A DNA stretch of 64,000 nt from contig PKXY01000007.1 of NCBI GenBank assembly GCA_003132505.1, forward strand, positions 106,997-170,996, written 5' to 3'. The notes under the pieces were generated by a model. The model saw only the letters and a program-made list of their open reading frames with translations. It searched no databases and was not told where the DNA came from. Position numbers and translations under genes: made by a program. The stretch is from Solirubrobacterales bacterium (lineage in GTDB: Bacteria; Actinomycetota; Thermoleophilia; Solirubrobacterales; Solirubrobacteraceae). This document shows, in pieces, positions 26,909 to 35,586 of the stretch; position 1 is the first letter of the stretch; each line of letters opens with the position of its first letter.

Positions 26909-29092
26909 ATGGCCGTCGTCGGCCGCGCTGCACTGATCCTGGCGCTGCTCACGACGCTGTTCGGGATCGGGGCCTCGATCTACGGTGCACGACGCGGTCG
27001 GCGCGAGTGGGTCGATGCGGGTCGCCGCTCGGTCTACGCGCTGCTGGCGATCCTCAGCGTCGCCTTCGCGATCCTCGAGGTTGCGTTCATCAACAACGAC
27101 TTCGCCTACAACACGGTCGCCAACAACTCGAGCATCACGACGCCGCTCTTCTATCGCGCCGCGGCGATGTGGGGGTCCCAGGAGGGCTCGCTGCTGCTCT
27201 GGGTCTGGCTGCTCTCGCTATGGTCGAGCCTCGCGGTGTTCCTGACGCGCAACCGGATGCGCGAGGTTGTGCCTTACGCGGTGTCGGTGCTACTTGGCTT
27301 CGGCGCGTTCTTCAGCTCGCTGCTCGTGTTCTTCGTTTCGCCGTTTGCGTTGACCTCGCCAGCCCCGGTCAACGGCGCGGGCCTGGATCCGCTGCTGCGC
27401 AACCCGAGCATGATGATCCACCCCCCGATGCTCTACTCGGGGTACACATTCTTCACGATCCCGTTCGCCTTCGCGGTTGGCGCGCTCATCACGCGGCGCG
27501 TTGACGCCGAGTGGATCCAGGTGACGCGGCGCTTCGCGCTCGGCTCATGGCTCTTCCTCGGGCTCGGCATATTGCTGGGAGCGCGCTGGGCCTACTACGA
27601 GATCGGCTGGGGTGGCTACTGGGGTTGGGACGCGGTCGAGAACGCCGCGCTGATGCCGTGGCTGATCAGCACGGCGTTCCTGCACTCGGTCATGATCCAA
27701 GAGAAGCGCGGGATGCTGAAGATCTGGAACGCGTCGCTCGTGCTGGGCGCGAGCACGCTGGCGATCGTCGGCACGTTCCTCGTGCGCTCGGGCGTGCTCA
27801 ACTCGATCCACGCGTTCGGCGCTTCGACGCTCGGCGTGCCGTTCGTGATCCTGATCACCGCGATGGTGACCGGCTCGATCTACCTTGTCGTCAGCCGCCG
27901 CGAGGTGCTGCGCAGCGAGCACCAGCTCGACTCGCTCTTTTCGCGTGAGGCCGCCTTCATGCTCAACAACGTGCTGCTGGTCGGCCTGACGTTCGTAATC
28001 TTCTGGGGCACGTTCTTCCCGCTCATCTCAGGCGCGCTCACCGGCACCGAAAGCGAGGTCGGTGCGCCATGGTTCGATCGCTACACGGTGCCGCTTGCGC
28101 TGATGCTCGTGCTGCTCTCGGGCATCGGTCCGGTGATCCCCTGGCGGCGGGCGACGCTCGCCAACGCGCGTCGCAACTTCACGCTGCCGCTGCTCGCCGC
28201 GCTGGCGATGCTGGTCGCGTCGTTCACGCTCGTCCCGATCTCCTCCTCGCCGGCCACGGTCGCGCTGTTCTGCTGCGCTGTGTTCGTCTTCGCCGCCGTT
28301 GGGCAGGAGTTCTGGCGCGGCTGGCGCGTGCGGCGCGCGACCTCGTCGGACACGCCGCCGGTCGCCCTGCTGTCGATGGTCCGGCGCAACCGCCGGCGCT
28401 ACGGCGGCTACATCGTTCACGTCGGCGTGGCCGTGCTGTTCATCGGCGTCGCGGCTTCGGCGACCTTCCAGCGGAGCCACTACGTCCAGCTCAAGCCCGG
28501 GCAGAGCGACGTCGTCGCCGGCTACACGATGAAGGTCGTCCGTCCGACGGCGGCGATCGTCACCGACCCGACGAGCACTGGCGCCCTGCTCACACTCGGC
28601 GCGATAGTTCGCGTGTCGCGTTCTGGACACTACGTCACGACGCTCCACCCGACCGCCGAGTTCTTCCCCGATCCGAGTGGCGCCGAGGGCCCAGTCGGGA
28701 GCCTGATCGGCGGCGACTCGGTCAGCGAGCTAAGCCTCGACTCGAGCTTGAGACGTGACATATCCGCGGCGATCGACGCCCCCTCGGTGCAGCAGGCTAT
28801 CCAGGGGGAGATCAACAGGGCCAACTCCCTCGTCAACACCGACAGGGTCGGCCCGAGGAAGCGGTTGACTCTCTCCTACGTCCTGCTCGCAGCGATCGCC
28901 CACGGCTACCTGACGAACACGCCGGCGGCGCAGTTCAAGCTGACGTCCTCGCCGCTCGTCATGTGGCTCTGGATCGGCGCGTTGATCGTGTTCGCCGGCG
29001 GGCTGACCGCGATCTGGCCGACCGGGGGCGCCACGGCGCGTGTACGGGCACGCTATTTCGCCCGCGTGGCCCAGGAGCTCGGCCGCGCCTAG
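26909..29092 (+). CDS. ccmF: Cytochrome c heme lyase subunit CcmF
   Basis: Membrane protein (727 residues, about 14-15 TM segments) that attaches heme to apocytochrome c. The tryptophan-rich WWD motif is visible in YYEIGWGGYWGWDAVENA, preceded by PSMMIHPPMLYSGY and followed by NSIHAFGAS, all classical CcmF/CcsA features with heme-ligand histidines. The C-terminal extracellular domain (about 515-690) and last TM match full-length CcmF. Starts 16 nt after ccmE. CcmA, B, C and D are not in this window. Confidence 0.95.
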   Translation: MAVVGRAALILALLTTLFGIGASIYGARRGRREWVDAGRRSVYALLAILSVAFAILEVAFINNDFAYNTVANNSSITTPLFYRAAAMWGSQEGSLLLWVWLLSLWSSLAVFLTRNRMREVVPYAVSVLLGFGAFFSSLLVFFVSPFALTSPAPVNGAGLDPLLRNPSMMIHPPMLYSGYTFFTIPFAFAVGALITRRVDAEWIQVTRRFALGSWLFLGLGILLGARWAYYEIGWGGYWGWDAVENAALMPWLISTAFLHSVMIQEKRGMLKIWNASLVLGASTLAIVGTFLVRSGVLNSIHAFGASTLGVPFVILITAMVTGSIYLVVSRREVLRSEHQLDSLFSREAAFMLNNVLLVGLTFVIFWGTFFPLISGALTGTESEVGAPWFDRYTVPLALMLVLLSGIGPVIPWRRATLANARRNFTLPLLAALAMLVASFTLVPISSSPATVALFCCAVFVFAAVGQEFWRGWRVRRATSSDTPPVALLSMVRRNRRRYGGYIVHVGVAVLFIGVAASATFQRSHYVQLKPGQSDVVAGYTMKVVRPTAAIVTDPTSTGALLTLGAIVRVSRSGHYVTTLHPTAEFFPDPSGAEGPVGSLIGGDSVSELSLDSSLRRDISAAIDAPSVQQAIQGEINRANSLVNTDRVGPRKRLTLSYVLLAAIAHGYLTNTPAAQFKLTSSPLVMWLWIGALIVFAGGLTAIWPTGGATARVRARYFARVAQELGRA

Positions 29093-29125
29093 GCGCCGCG
29101 GCCCGCACGGGCACGCGAGTCGCTG

Positions 29126-29401
29126 ATGGTGGTCCTGGTGATCGCGCTGATCGCGCTGCTGCTCGCGTTCCTCGTCTGGTTCGTGAGCGCCCCGCTGCGC
29201 AAGCCAGCAAGGCTCGAGCCGGCGGCCGCCGGGGACCGGCGCGCGCTGGAGGCGGCACGCGCGTCGAAGTACGCCGAGATCCGCGACACCGAGCTCGACT
29301 ACCGCACAGGCAAGCTGTCCGAGGAGGACTTCCGCGCGCTAGACCGCCAGCTGCGCGCCGAGGCGGTCGAGATCCTTCGCTCGCTCGACGAGCTGCGCTA
29401 G
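29126..29401 (+). CDS. CcmI-like small membrane protein
   Basis: 91 residues: one N-terminal TM helix (about 1-20), a linker, then a charged helical region with RASKYAEIRDTELDYRTGKL and SEEDFRALDRQLRAEAVEIL, the pattern of the membrane-anchored N-terminal part of CcmI. The TPR apocytochrome-binding domain of proteobacterial CcmI is absent, as is common in actinobacterial homologues. Placed 33 nt after ccmF in the same operon. Confidence 0.7.
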   Translation: MVVLVIALIALLLAFLVWFVSAPLRKPARLEPAAAGDRRALEAARASKYAEIRDTELDYRTGKLSEEDFRALDRQLRAEAVEILRSLDELR

Positions 29402-29413
29402 CCTTTTACGCGC

Positions 29414-29656
29414 ATGCAGGCGCTCTTCTCAACCACGCAGGTTCTGATCTGCGTCGTCCTGATCCTTCTGATCCTGATGCATTCGGGCAAGGATACGGGC
29501 CTGTCCGGCGCGTTCGGCGTCGGCACCGGCGTCGGTCCGCTCGGCGGCGGATCACTCGTCGAGCGCAACCTCAACCGCTGGACGATCCTGTTCGCGCTCC
29601 TGTTCGTGGCGAACACCATCCTGCTGCTGAAGCATCCGTGGGGGGGAAGCGGCTGA
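29414..29656 (+). CDS. secG: Protein translocase subunit SecG
   Basis: Small SecYEG channel subunit, 80 residues with two TM helices (about 5-22 and 54-72). The cytoplasmic loop has the family signature MHSGKDTGLSGAFG followed by a glycine-rich stretch GVGTGVGPLGGGS. Starts 12 nt after the CcmI-like gene; a terminator hairpin follows immediately. Confidence 0.92.
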   Translation: MQALFSTTQVLICVVLILLILMHSGKDTGLSGAFGVGTGVGPLGGGSLVERNLNRWTILFALLFVANTILLLKHPWGGSG

Positions 29657-29680
29657 AAAACCGCGCTTCGCGCGGGTTTT
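29657..29680 (+). terminator. Rho-independent terminator after secG
   Basis: AAAA-CCGCGC, loop TTC, GCGCGG-GTTTT: a GC-rich stem flanked by A4 and T4, directly after the secG stop. It ends the glycosyltransferase-ccmEF-secG operon and could act in both directions. Confidence 0.8.
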
Positions 29681-29817
29681 CACCGCTATCGCAAGCAGCC
29701 GCGCGGCGGCATCGATCGTCGGGACTCGTCGCTGCGGCCCCGAGTATTCGCGGCCGCGCAGGTCAACCGCTGCCGCCGAGAGCGCCACGTCACGTCCGCC
29801 ACCACGTTTCGGGGCGA

Positions 29818-29858
29818 CGGCGGAATTTGTCGTCGCGAAGCGACGAGCAAATTGCCGC
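29818..29858 (-). terminator. Long hairpin at the 3' end of the FKBP gene
   Basis: GGCGGAATTTG...TCGTCGC pairs with GCGACGA...CAAATTGCCGCC around loop GAA, with single-base bulges. It abuts the stop codon of the minus-strand FKBP gene and is the likely end of that transcript. Confidence 0.6.
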
Positions 29859-30443
29859 CTACTTGACTGCCAGCAAATCGATGATGAAGATCAGCGTTGC
29901 GTTGGCGGGGATCGTGGGTGGTGAGCCTTTCGTCCCGTAGCCGAGCGACGGGGGGATGATCAGCTCGCGGCGGCCGCCGACGCGCATACCGACGACGCCC
30001 TCGTCCCATCCCTTGATGACGTCGCCCACGCCGAGCTTGAACTGGAACGGCACGCCCTTCGGGCCGCCGTGGCTCCAGGAGGCGTCGAAGACCTTGCCGT
30101 TCGTGTAGAGCGCCCCAACGTAGTCGACGGTCAGCTCGTCGCCGCTCTTGGCGACGGCGCCGGTGCCGCTGATGAGGTTCTTGGTCGTGAGCGTGGTCGG
30201 TGCCGGTGTGCTCGGCACCGTGATCTTCGGCTCCTTCGACAACGGTCCGGAGCTGGGTACCGAGGCGCTCGTGCTCGTGGACGGGCTCGAGGTCACCGGA
30301 ATCTTGGTCTTCGGCGGCTTGAGCGTCTGCGCCTGATGCGGAGCAGGAACGATGTTGTTGGTGTCCGCGTAGTTGGTCGAGCCGCAGGCTGCCAGCGCCA
30401 CCGCCGAGGCCAGCGTGAGGAGGGGGAGCAGTCGGGCGCGCAT
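29859..30443 (-). CDS. FKBP-type peptidyl-prolyl isomerase lipoprotein
   Basis: Exported protein-folding helper, 194 residues. Signal peptide with lipobox ALAAC (Cys20), then a Ser/Thr/Pro-rich linker (about 45-85) and an FKBP domain (about 88-194): VDYVGALYTNGKVFDASW, PFQFKLGVGDVIKGWDEGV, GMRVGGRRELIIPPSLGYG and TLIFIIDLLAVK contain the usual active-site aromatic and Asp residues. Monocistronic between two opposed operons. Confidence 0.93.
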   Translation of the reverse strand: MRARLLPLLTLASAVALAACGSTNYADTNNIVPAPHQAQTLKPPKTKIPVTSSPSTSTSASVPSSGPLSKEPKITVPSTPAPTTLTTKNLISGTGAVAKSGDELTVDYVGALYTNGKVFDASWSHGGPKGVPFQFKLGVGDVIKGWDEGVVGMRVGGRRELIIPPSLGYGTKGSPPTIPANATLIFIIDLLAVK

Positions 30444-30528
30444 CGGCCGGGAAGGCTAGCGGACTCGCGACCGGCCGGTGCCGCTCGACGTTCGTGGCCG
30501 CCTACCTTCGTAATACCATCGGCCCGCA

Positions 30529-31767
30529 GTGGGCGGAGTGGAACCAACGCAAGCGAAGCCGGTGGAGCGGCGTTGGGGTGCGGTCGCCGCCTACGCGCTG
30601 CTGGCCGCTTCGACGCAGCTCCTCTGGCTCACATATGCACCGCTGACGACCGCGTCAGCGCACCATTACCGCGTCTCGGAAACGGCGATAGGCTGGCTCG
30701 CGGAGCTCTTCCCGCTGCTCTATGTGGTGCTGGCGATTCCAGCGGGGCGTCTGCTCGACCGCTCCTTTCATCGCTGGCTCGCGGTTGGAGCCGTGCTCAC
30801 CGCCGCCGGTGGCGTCGTCCGGCTCGCCGGCGACGACTACGCCTGGGCGCTTGCCGGGCAGGTCCTGGTCGCGATCGCGCAGCCGCTCGTGCTGAACGCC
30901 GTGACGAAGGTCGCGGCGGAGTACCTGCCCGCGTCGCTGCGCCCCCACGGCATTGCGGTCGGCTCGGCGGGGATCTTCGGCGGGATGCTGCTTTCGCTCG
31001 TACTGGGGACAGCGCTCGGAGGCAAGGAGATCGCCACGCTGCTTGTCATCCAGGCGGTGTTCGCGGTGCTCGCGGCGCTGGTGCTCTGCTCGCAGCTCCG
31101 CCGTCGCGGTGCCGGCTCGCCTCAGAAGGAGGCCGTCGCGGTCGGCGTGGCGGCGCTCCGAGCCGTCTGGGCCGATCCGGGCGTGCGCGTCATGAGCGGG
31201 CTGCTGTTCCTCGGCTTCGGCGCGTTCATCGCTCTCACGACGTGGCTCCAGGCGCTGCTGCACCACTACCACGTCTCGGCGAACGCCGCCGGCAGCCTGC
31301 TCGTTGGCATGGTGCTGGCCGGCGCCATCGGCTCGGCCACGCTGCCGCCCCTGCTCGTGCGCCGTCGGGCCGAGCGCTCGGTCATCGCGGCATCGATCGC
31401 CGCTGTCGTGGTGGGTGGCATTGTGCTCGCGTTCGCTCATGGGATCGCGATCGACGCGGTGGTGCTGGTGCCGATGGGATTCCTTTTGCTGACCGACCTT
31501 CCGGTCGTGTTAGAGCTGAGCGAGCGCGGCGCCGGCAGCGCGGCCGGAACGGTGACGGCGCTGCTGTGGCTCTCTGGCCAGCTCGGCGGCCTCGTCCTTG
31601 CACTCGCGGTCCAGGTGCTCGTGCACCATCCGATGGCTGCGTTCCTCCTGCTCGCCGCTGTCGGGGCGTGCGCCGTGCCACTGCTCAGCCGGCTCGGCCC
31701 GGTGCTGGCCGCTTCCCGCCACCAGCCGGTCGGCGCAGCGTCCGAGAGCATGGCTGCGGTCGGCTGA
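30529..31767 (+). CDS. Major facilitator superfamily transporter
   Basis: 412 residues, 12 TM segments. The loop 2-3 motif AGRLLDRSFHR matches the MFS motif A pattern (GxxxDRxGRR-like). GTG 30529 is the start, followed by a short cytoplasmic N-terminus VEPTQAKPVERRWGA. Resembles CynX/NarK-like and YfmO-type carriers, but the substrate cannot be named. Its stop lies 4 nt before the MITE. Confidence 0.88.
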   Translation: MGGVEPTQAKPVERRWGAVAAYALLAASTQLLWLTYAPLTTASAHHYRVSETAIGWLAELFPLLYVVLAIPAGRLLDRSFHRWLAVGAVLTAAGGVVRLAGDDYAWALAGQVLVAIAQPLVLNAVTKVAAEYLPASLRPHGIAVGSAGIFGGMLLSLVLGTALGGKEIATLLVIQAVFAVLAALVLCSQLRRRGAGSPQKEAVAVGVAALRAVWADPGVRVMSGLLFLGFGAFIALTTWLQALLHHYHVSANAAGSLLVGMVLAGAIGSATLPPLLVRRRAERSVIAASIAAVVVGGIVLAFAHGIAIDAVVLVPMGFLLLTDLPVVLELSERGAGSAAGTVTALLWLSGQLGGLVLALAVQVLVHHPMAAFLLLAAVGACAVPLLSRLGPVLAASRHQPVGAASESMAAVG

Positions 31768-31771
31768 CTCA

Positions 31772-31923
31772 GAACCTGTTTTAAAATGCGGATTCGGCCC
31801 AGTACCGGCGCTGGATCGCCACCGCTTACCTTGCCGATTCCCAGCTACCTGCTGCGGCACCGTGGGTAGCCCAGGGTGGTCCTGAACCGCCCCGCGGTCG
31901 CACCCTCATTTTGAAACCGGTTC
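31772..31923. mobile_element. 152-bp MITE with IS5-type ends
   Basis: The left end GAACCTGTTTTAAAATG and right end (reverse complement) GAACCGGTTTCAAAATG match at 15 of 17 positions, and 20 of 26 over the longer terminus. Both ends are flanked by the trinucleotide TCA (31769-31771 and 31924-31926), a target duplication of the TNA kind made by some IS5-family elements. The interior has no coding capacity and holds a weak inner hairpin (GCTACC/GGTAGC). It sits exactly between two convergent genes; the right TCA is the complement of the stop codon of the downstream hydrolase gene. Confidence 0.7.
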
Positions 31924-33078
31924 TCAGCCGTAGGCGGCGGCCTGGATCTCGCGGTGCACGCGCGGCAGGCTCGAGCTTTCGAACTGGCGCTGCGTCAGCA
32001 CGATGACGACGAGATCGGCGGCTGGATCGACGAGCCACGACGTTCCGAGACCTCCGTCCCAGCCGAATGCGCCCGAGTCGGTGACGGCCTGGCAGAAGCC
32101 CCACGAGCGACCCTTGAAGAACTCCGGCCCCAGGCCGCCGGCGGCCTTCTGCGCCGCCGTCAGCTGATCGCTCGTCATCGCGCGCACGTGATCGGCGCTG
32201 AGCACCGCCGCGCCGCCGGCGAGCAGCATTCGCGCGAAGGCGAGGAGGTCGTCGACGGTCGACACGAGGCCCGATGCGGCGTCGGCGAACCTCGGCGGTC
32301 GGCTCCAGCTCCCGTTTGGCTCGTCAACGACCACCAGGCCGTCCGGTGACGGGCGGTAGGCGGTTGCGAGCCGGTCAGTGTCGCGCGTCCAGAAGCTCGT
32401 GTCGCGCATGCCGAGCACGGCGAAGATGCGCGTTTCAAAGACGTCTGCGAGTGGCTCGCCGGCAGCTCGTGCGAGCAGCACGCCGAGCACCGAGGCGCCC
32501 GTGTTGTAGAGCCAGCGCTCGCCTGGCTGGCAGAGCAGCGGCAGTGAACCTAGTCCTGCGATCCAGGTGTCTGGGTCCGGCTGGACGTCGGGCGCCGGTG
32601 GGCCGAGCGTCGCCAGGTGCAGCTCCTCGCTCGCCACAGCGACGGGCCAGGGCTCGGATGCGGTGAACATCTCGAGAACCATCCCGAACCCGAACGTGAA
32701 CGTCAGCAGGTCGCGGACGGTGATCGCCCGCTCGGCCGCCACGGTATCGTCGAGCGGGCCGTCCATCCGCGCCAGCACCCGGCGGTGCGCGAGCTCCGGC
32801 AGCAGCCGATCGACGGGCTCGTCGAGGGCGATGAGGCCTTCCTCCACGAGTGCGAGGGTCGCCACGGCAGCGACGGGCTTCGTCGTCGAAGCGATTCGGA
32901 AGAGCGAGTCCCGTGCGACGGGCCGGCCACCAACCGACAGGCGACCGAGCGCCTCGACGTGCACGTCGTCGCCGCGCGCTGCGAGGGCGACGAGCCCGGG
33001 GATCCGCTCGTCACCGATCTGTCGCTCTGCCGCCGCGTGGATGCCCGCGATCGCGGCGTCGCTGAGTCCGGCCGCCAC
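31924..33078 (-). CDS. Serine beta-lactamase-fold hydrolase (class C/EstB-like)
   Basis: 384 residues from GTG 33078, 2 nt after the VOC gene stop. SxxK nucleophile motif in FRIASTTKPVAAVAT (about residue 65), YxN-like motif WLYNTGASVLG (about 190), and a C-terminal GGLGTSW in the position of the KTG motif. No signal peptide, so a cytoplasmic esterase/peptidase-like function is more likely than antibiotic resistance. The frame is open far upstream, but that region belongs to other genes. Its stop codon falls inside the MITE target duplication. Confidence 0.88.
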   Translation of the reverse strand: MAAGLSDAAIAGIHAAAERQIGDERIPGLVALAARGDDVHVEALGRLSVGGRPVARDSLFRIASTTKPVAAVATLALVEEGLIALDEPVDRLLPELAHRRVLARMDGPLDDTVAAERAITVRDLLTFTFGFGMVLEMFTASEPWPVAVASEELHLATLGPPAPDVQPDPDTWIAGLGSLPLLCQPGERWLYNTGASVLGVLLARAAGEPLADVFETRIFAVLGMRDTSFWTRDTDRLATAYRPSPDGLVVVDEPNGSWSRPPRFADAASGLVSTVDDLLAFARMLLAGGAAVLSADHVRAMTSDQLTAAQKAAGGLGPEFFKGRSWGFCQAVTDSGAFGWDGGLGTSWLVDPAADLVVIVLTQRQFESSSLPRVHREIQAAAYG

Positions 33079-33080
33079 GC

Positions 33081-33485
33081 CTAGTCGATCGCGGCCGGTG
33101 GACTCGGCTGCAGCATGCTCAGGCGGTTTCCTTCGGTGTCGATAAAGGCCGCATACAGCCCGACGCCCTCGATGTCCTGCGTCGGCCCGGACAGCCTGCC
33201 GCCGGCGGCCTCGACTGCCTGCGCGGCCCGCTCGATGTCTGCAACGGCGATCACCACCGACGGCGCCTGCGACTCGGCCACATCGGCGCGCAGAAAGATC
33301 CCGCCGTTGATCGCTCCCGGCTGCGTCGGTCGTCCGCTCTCCCCGGACTCGGTGGTGGTGACGACGGTATAGCTTCCCATCTCCGGGCCGAGCATCTGCA
33401 CGTCCCAGCCGAACGCCGCTGTGTAGAACGCGGCAATCCGTTCGCGATCGTCGGCCGGCAGCTCGAAGTGGACTACTGGATCCAT
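33081..33485 (-). CDS. VOC (glyoxalase/bleomycin-resistance fold) protein
   Basis: 134 residues, one vicinal-oxygen-chelate unit: VHFELPADDRERIAAFYTAA at the start, GGIFLRADVAESQAPSVVI, VADIERAAQAVEAAGGRL and FIDTEGNRLSML at the end. His6 and the Glu of TEGN are possible metal ligands. Typical of small stress or detoxification proteins; substrate unknown. Translationally linked to the hydrolase. Confidence 0.88.
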   Translation of the reverse strand: MDPVVHFELPADDRERIAAFYTAAFGWDVQMLGPEMGSYTVVTTTESGESGRPTQPGAINGGIFLRADVAESQAPSVVIAVADIERAAQAVEAAGGRLSGPTQDIEGVGLYAAFIDTEGNRLSMLQPSPPAAID

Positions 33486-33681
33486 GTGCGTGCTCTCCCT
33501 CTCGTCTGGCGGGTCGCTGAACTATGCCAGTCGTTTGGACGTGCGCGACGAAGCGCCCGCTGGATGAGGCGCCCTGGAGCGCGACCGCTTCGTGTGCGTG
33601 CCGCGGCCGTGATGGCGTACTGGCGCATCCGATCGATCTGCTGGCATACACTGAAACCACCTGCGAAGGGAGGCGGAGGCG

Positions 33682-33852
33682 ATGGACGAAGGCGCAGATC
33701 AAGAAGACGGTGACGCAGAGCACGGCGGCGAGCACGTCGCCGGTCGACGACCCGTTTCTCTTACCGAGTATCAGTCGCGGACCCGCAATCAGGCCGCGCT
33801 GGTGCGCGAATCGCTCGTTCGCTGTCCGGGCGCGGCTGACGGCGCCGAGTAG
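33682..33852 (+). CDS. Small acidic hypothetical protein
   Basis: A 56-codon frame from ATG 33682, 4 nt after a strong purine tract (GAAGGGAGGCGGAG). N-terminus MDEGADQEDGDAEHGGEH is very acidic; the rest contains RRPVSLTEYQSRTRNQAALV and ends near CPGADGAE. No family recognised. The ribosome-binding site and the acidic composition, unlike the basic GC-bias frames around it, favour a real gene, but support is thin. Apart from this frame the 33486-33857 gap is empty. Confidence 0.4.
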   Translation: MDEGADQEDGDAEHGGEHVAGRRPVSLTEYQSRTRNQAALVRESLVRCPGAADGAE

Positions 33853-33857
33853 CCCTC

Positions 33858-34817
33858 CTAGCCGTTGAGGACGCGTACCGGGGCGCCGTCGAGCCAGGCC
33901 TCGATGTTCTCGACGATTTCGCGGTAGAAACCGGTGTAGGTGTCGATGCCGGCGTAGCCGACGTGGGGCGTCACCAGCGTGTTGGGTGCACATCGGAGAG
34001 GGTGCTCGCGCGGCAGCGGTTCCTCGTCGAACACGTCGAGCGCCGCGCCGGCGATCCTGTTCTCGTAGAGCGCGGCGATGAGTGCATGCTCGTCGATTAT
34101 CGGGCCGCGCGATGTGTTGACCAGATAGGCGGTCGGCTTCATCACCGCGAGCTCGCGCGAGCCGATCAGCCCACGCGTCCGATCGCTGAGGCGCGTGTGG
34201 ATCGAGACTACGTCTGCACACTCGAGCAGCTCGTCCCTGCCAACCGGTTCGACACCAAGCTCGCGCGCTCGCTCGACGTCAAGGTTCTGGCTCCACGCGA
34301 CCACGCGCATCTCGAACGCCGCGCCGTAGGCGGCGACGCGTGCACCGAGCCGCCCGAGGCCGATCACCCCGAGCGTGCGCCCCGCGAGCTCGGGACCGAT
34401 CGTGGTCTGCCAGCGGCCCTCGCGCACATTGCGATCCTCCTCGCAGATGTGACGCGTCAGCGCGATGATCAGTCCCCACGTGAGCTCGGCCGTTGCGCTG
34501 CCGCCGATGCTGGTGCCGCAGACCACCACGCCCAGCTCCCGGGCGGCCTGGATGTCGATCGCCGCGTTGGCCATGCCCGTCGTCGTGAGCAGTTTCAGGT
34601 TCGTCAGACGCTCAAGCCGTTGACGTGTGAACGGCGTGCGCTCGCGCATCGCCACGACGACGTCGAACGAGGCGAGCCGCTCGGCGAGCGCGGCGTCGTC
34701 CTCGAGGTGGTCCGTGAACGTCTCGAGCGCGATGCGTCCGGTGAGGCGATCCCACGACTGGAAGCCGCGAGCGAGGTCCTGGTAGTCGTCGAGCACCGCC
34801 ACCGCTGGAACCGTCAT
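33858..34817 (-). CDS. D-isomer specific 2-hydroxyacid dehydrogenase
   Basis: 319 residues from ATG 34817. NAD-binding Rossmann motif LGVIGLGRLGARVA (about 146-160), preceded by the typical RNVREGRWQ. Catalytic Arg in VVSIHTRLSDRTRGLIG (about 225), Glu in DVFDEEPLPREHPL (about 262) and His in VTPHVGYAG (about 283) complete the Arg-Glu-His set. Related to phosphoglycerate and hydroxypyruvate dehydrogenase-like enzymes; exact substrate unknown. Divergent from the hydroxylase gene. Confidence 0.92.
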   Translation of the reverse strand: MTVPAVAVLDDYQDLARGFQSWDRLTGRIALETFTDHLEDDAALAERLASFDVVVAMRERTPFTRQRLERLTNLKLLTTTGMANAAIDIQAARELGVVVCGTSIGGSATAELTWGLIIALTRHICEEDRNVREGRWQTTIGPELAGRTLGVIGLGRLGARVAAYGAAFEMRVVAWSQNLDVERARELGVEPVGRDELLECADVVSIHTRLSDRTRGLIGSRELAVMKPTAYLVNTSRGPIIDEHALIAALYENRIAGAALDVFDEEPLPREHPLRCAPNTLVTPHVGYAGIDTYTGFYREIVENIEAWLDGAPVRVLNG

Positions 34818-34911
34818 CTGAGGCGGGAGCCTAGCTCGGCGAAGGACATGCGGAGCGCAGACAGCGGACGCGCTATAAAGATGTCTACAGCAGGTCGAAC
34901 GAGGATCGAGA

Positions 34912-35586
34912 GTGCACGACATATCGCTTGACAGCACGCTCAACGATTCGGGTGGCGGCGCATCGCGCAGCGAGTTGCTGCGCGCCTCGCCGCCGATGTT
35001 CCGCTGGCCCTGGCTCGATCGCTTGTCCCGCGTGCACCCGGTCGTGGTGCCGCTGATCTACCTGCCGGCGATCGCGGTCCTCGCCGTGCTCGGGGCATCG
35101 CACATCGCGGCGGCGAGCTTCGCGATCGCCTGCGCCTGCGGCTACGCGTTCTGGACCTTCTGTGAGTACTGGATCCACCGCGTCGTGTTCCACTTCGAGC
35201 CCGAGGACGGAATCGGTGCGCGGCTGCACTGGATGGTGCACGGCGTTCACCACGATCACCCCAACGACCCATTGCGGCTCGTGATGCCGCCCGCGGTCTC
35301 GATCCCGCTTGCAGCCCTCTTCCTCGGCCTATTCGTGCTCGTCGTCGGCGCGCCGCTTGGCTGGGCGGTCGGCGCCGGCTTCCTCGCTGGATACCTCTTC
35401 TACGACATGCTCCATTACGCCCTGCACCACCACACCGTGCCGCGCACTGGCATCGAGCGGCGCCTGCGAGAGCTTCACATGCGCCATCACTTCGAGGACG
35501 ACAGCCACGGCTACGGGATCAGCGCGCCGTGGTGGGACTTCGTCTTCGGGACACTGGCGCGCCGCAGTCGCGAACGCCCGCGCTAA
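34912..35586 (+). CDS. Fatty acid hydroxylase/sterol desaturase-family membrane protein
   Basis: 224 residues, four TM segments, with the di-iron histidine clusters in order: YWIHRVVFHFE, MVHGVHHDHPND, MLHYALHHHTVP and LHMRHHFEDDSHGYGIS. This is the fatty-acid 2-hydroxylase (FA2H/Scs7-like) subgroup, which hydroxylates acyl chains of membrane lipids using O2. Start GTG 34912. Its stop overlaps the 3' end of the convergent secreted-protein gene by 4 nt. Confidence 0.9.
   Translation: MHDISLDSTLNDSGGGASRSELLRASPPMFRWPWLDRLSRVHPVVVPLIYLPAIAVLAVLGASHIAAASFAIACACGYAFWTFCEYWIHRVVFHFEPEDGIGARLHWMVHGVHHDHPNDPLRLVMPPAVSIPLAALFLGLFVLVVGAPLGWAVGAGFLAGYLFYDMLHYALHHHTVPRTGIERRLRELHMRHHFEDDSHGYGISAPWWDFVFGTLARRSRERPR

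Noticed and set aside
31771..31924. The inverted-repeat region as only a bidirectional terminator
   Set aside because: The arms are 118 nt apart, have AT-rich transposon-like ends and are flanked by a matching TCA duplication, which a terminator does not explain; a secondary terminator role remains possible.
33079..34221. N-terminal extension of the beta-lactamase-fold protein up to 34221
   Set aside because: The open frame runs across the VOC gene and the hydroxyacid dehydrogenase. The GTG at 33078, just after the VOC stop, gives a normal-size protein.
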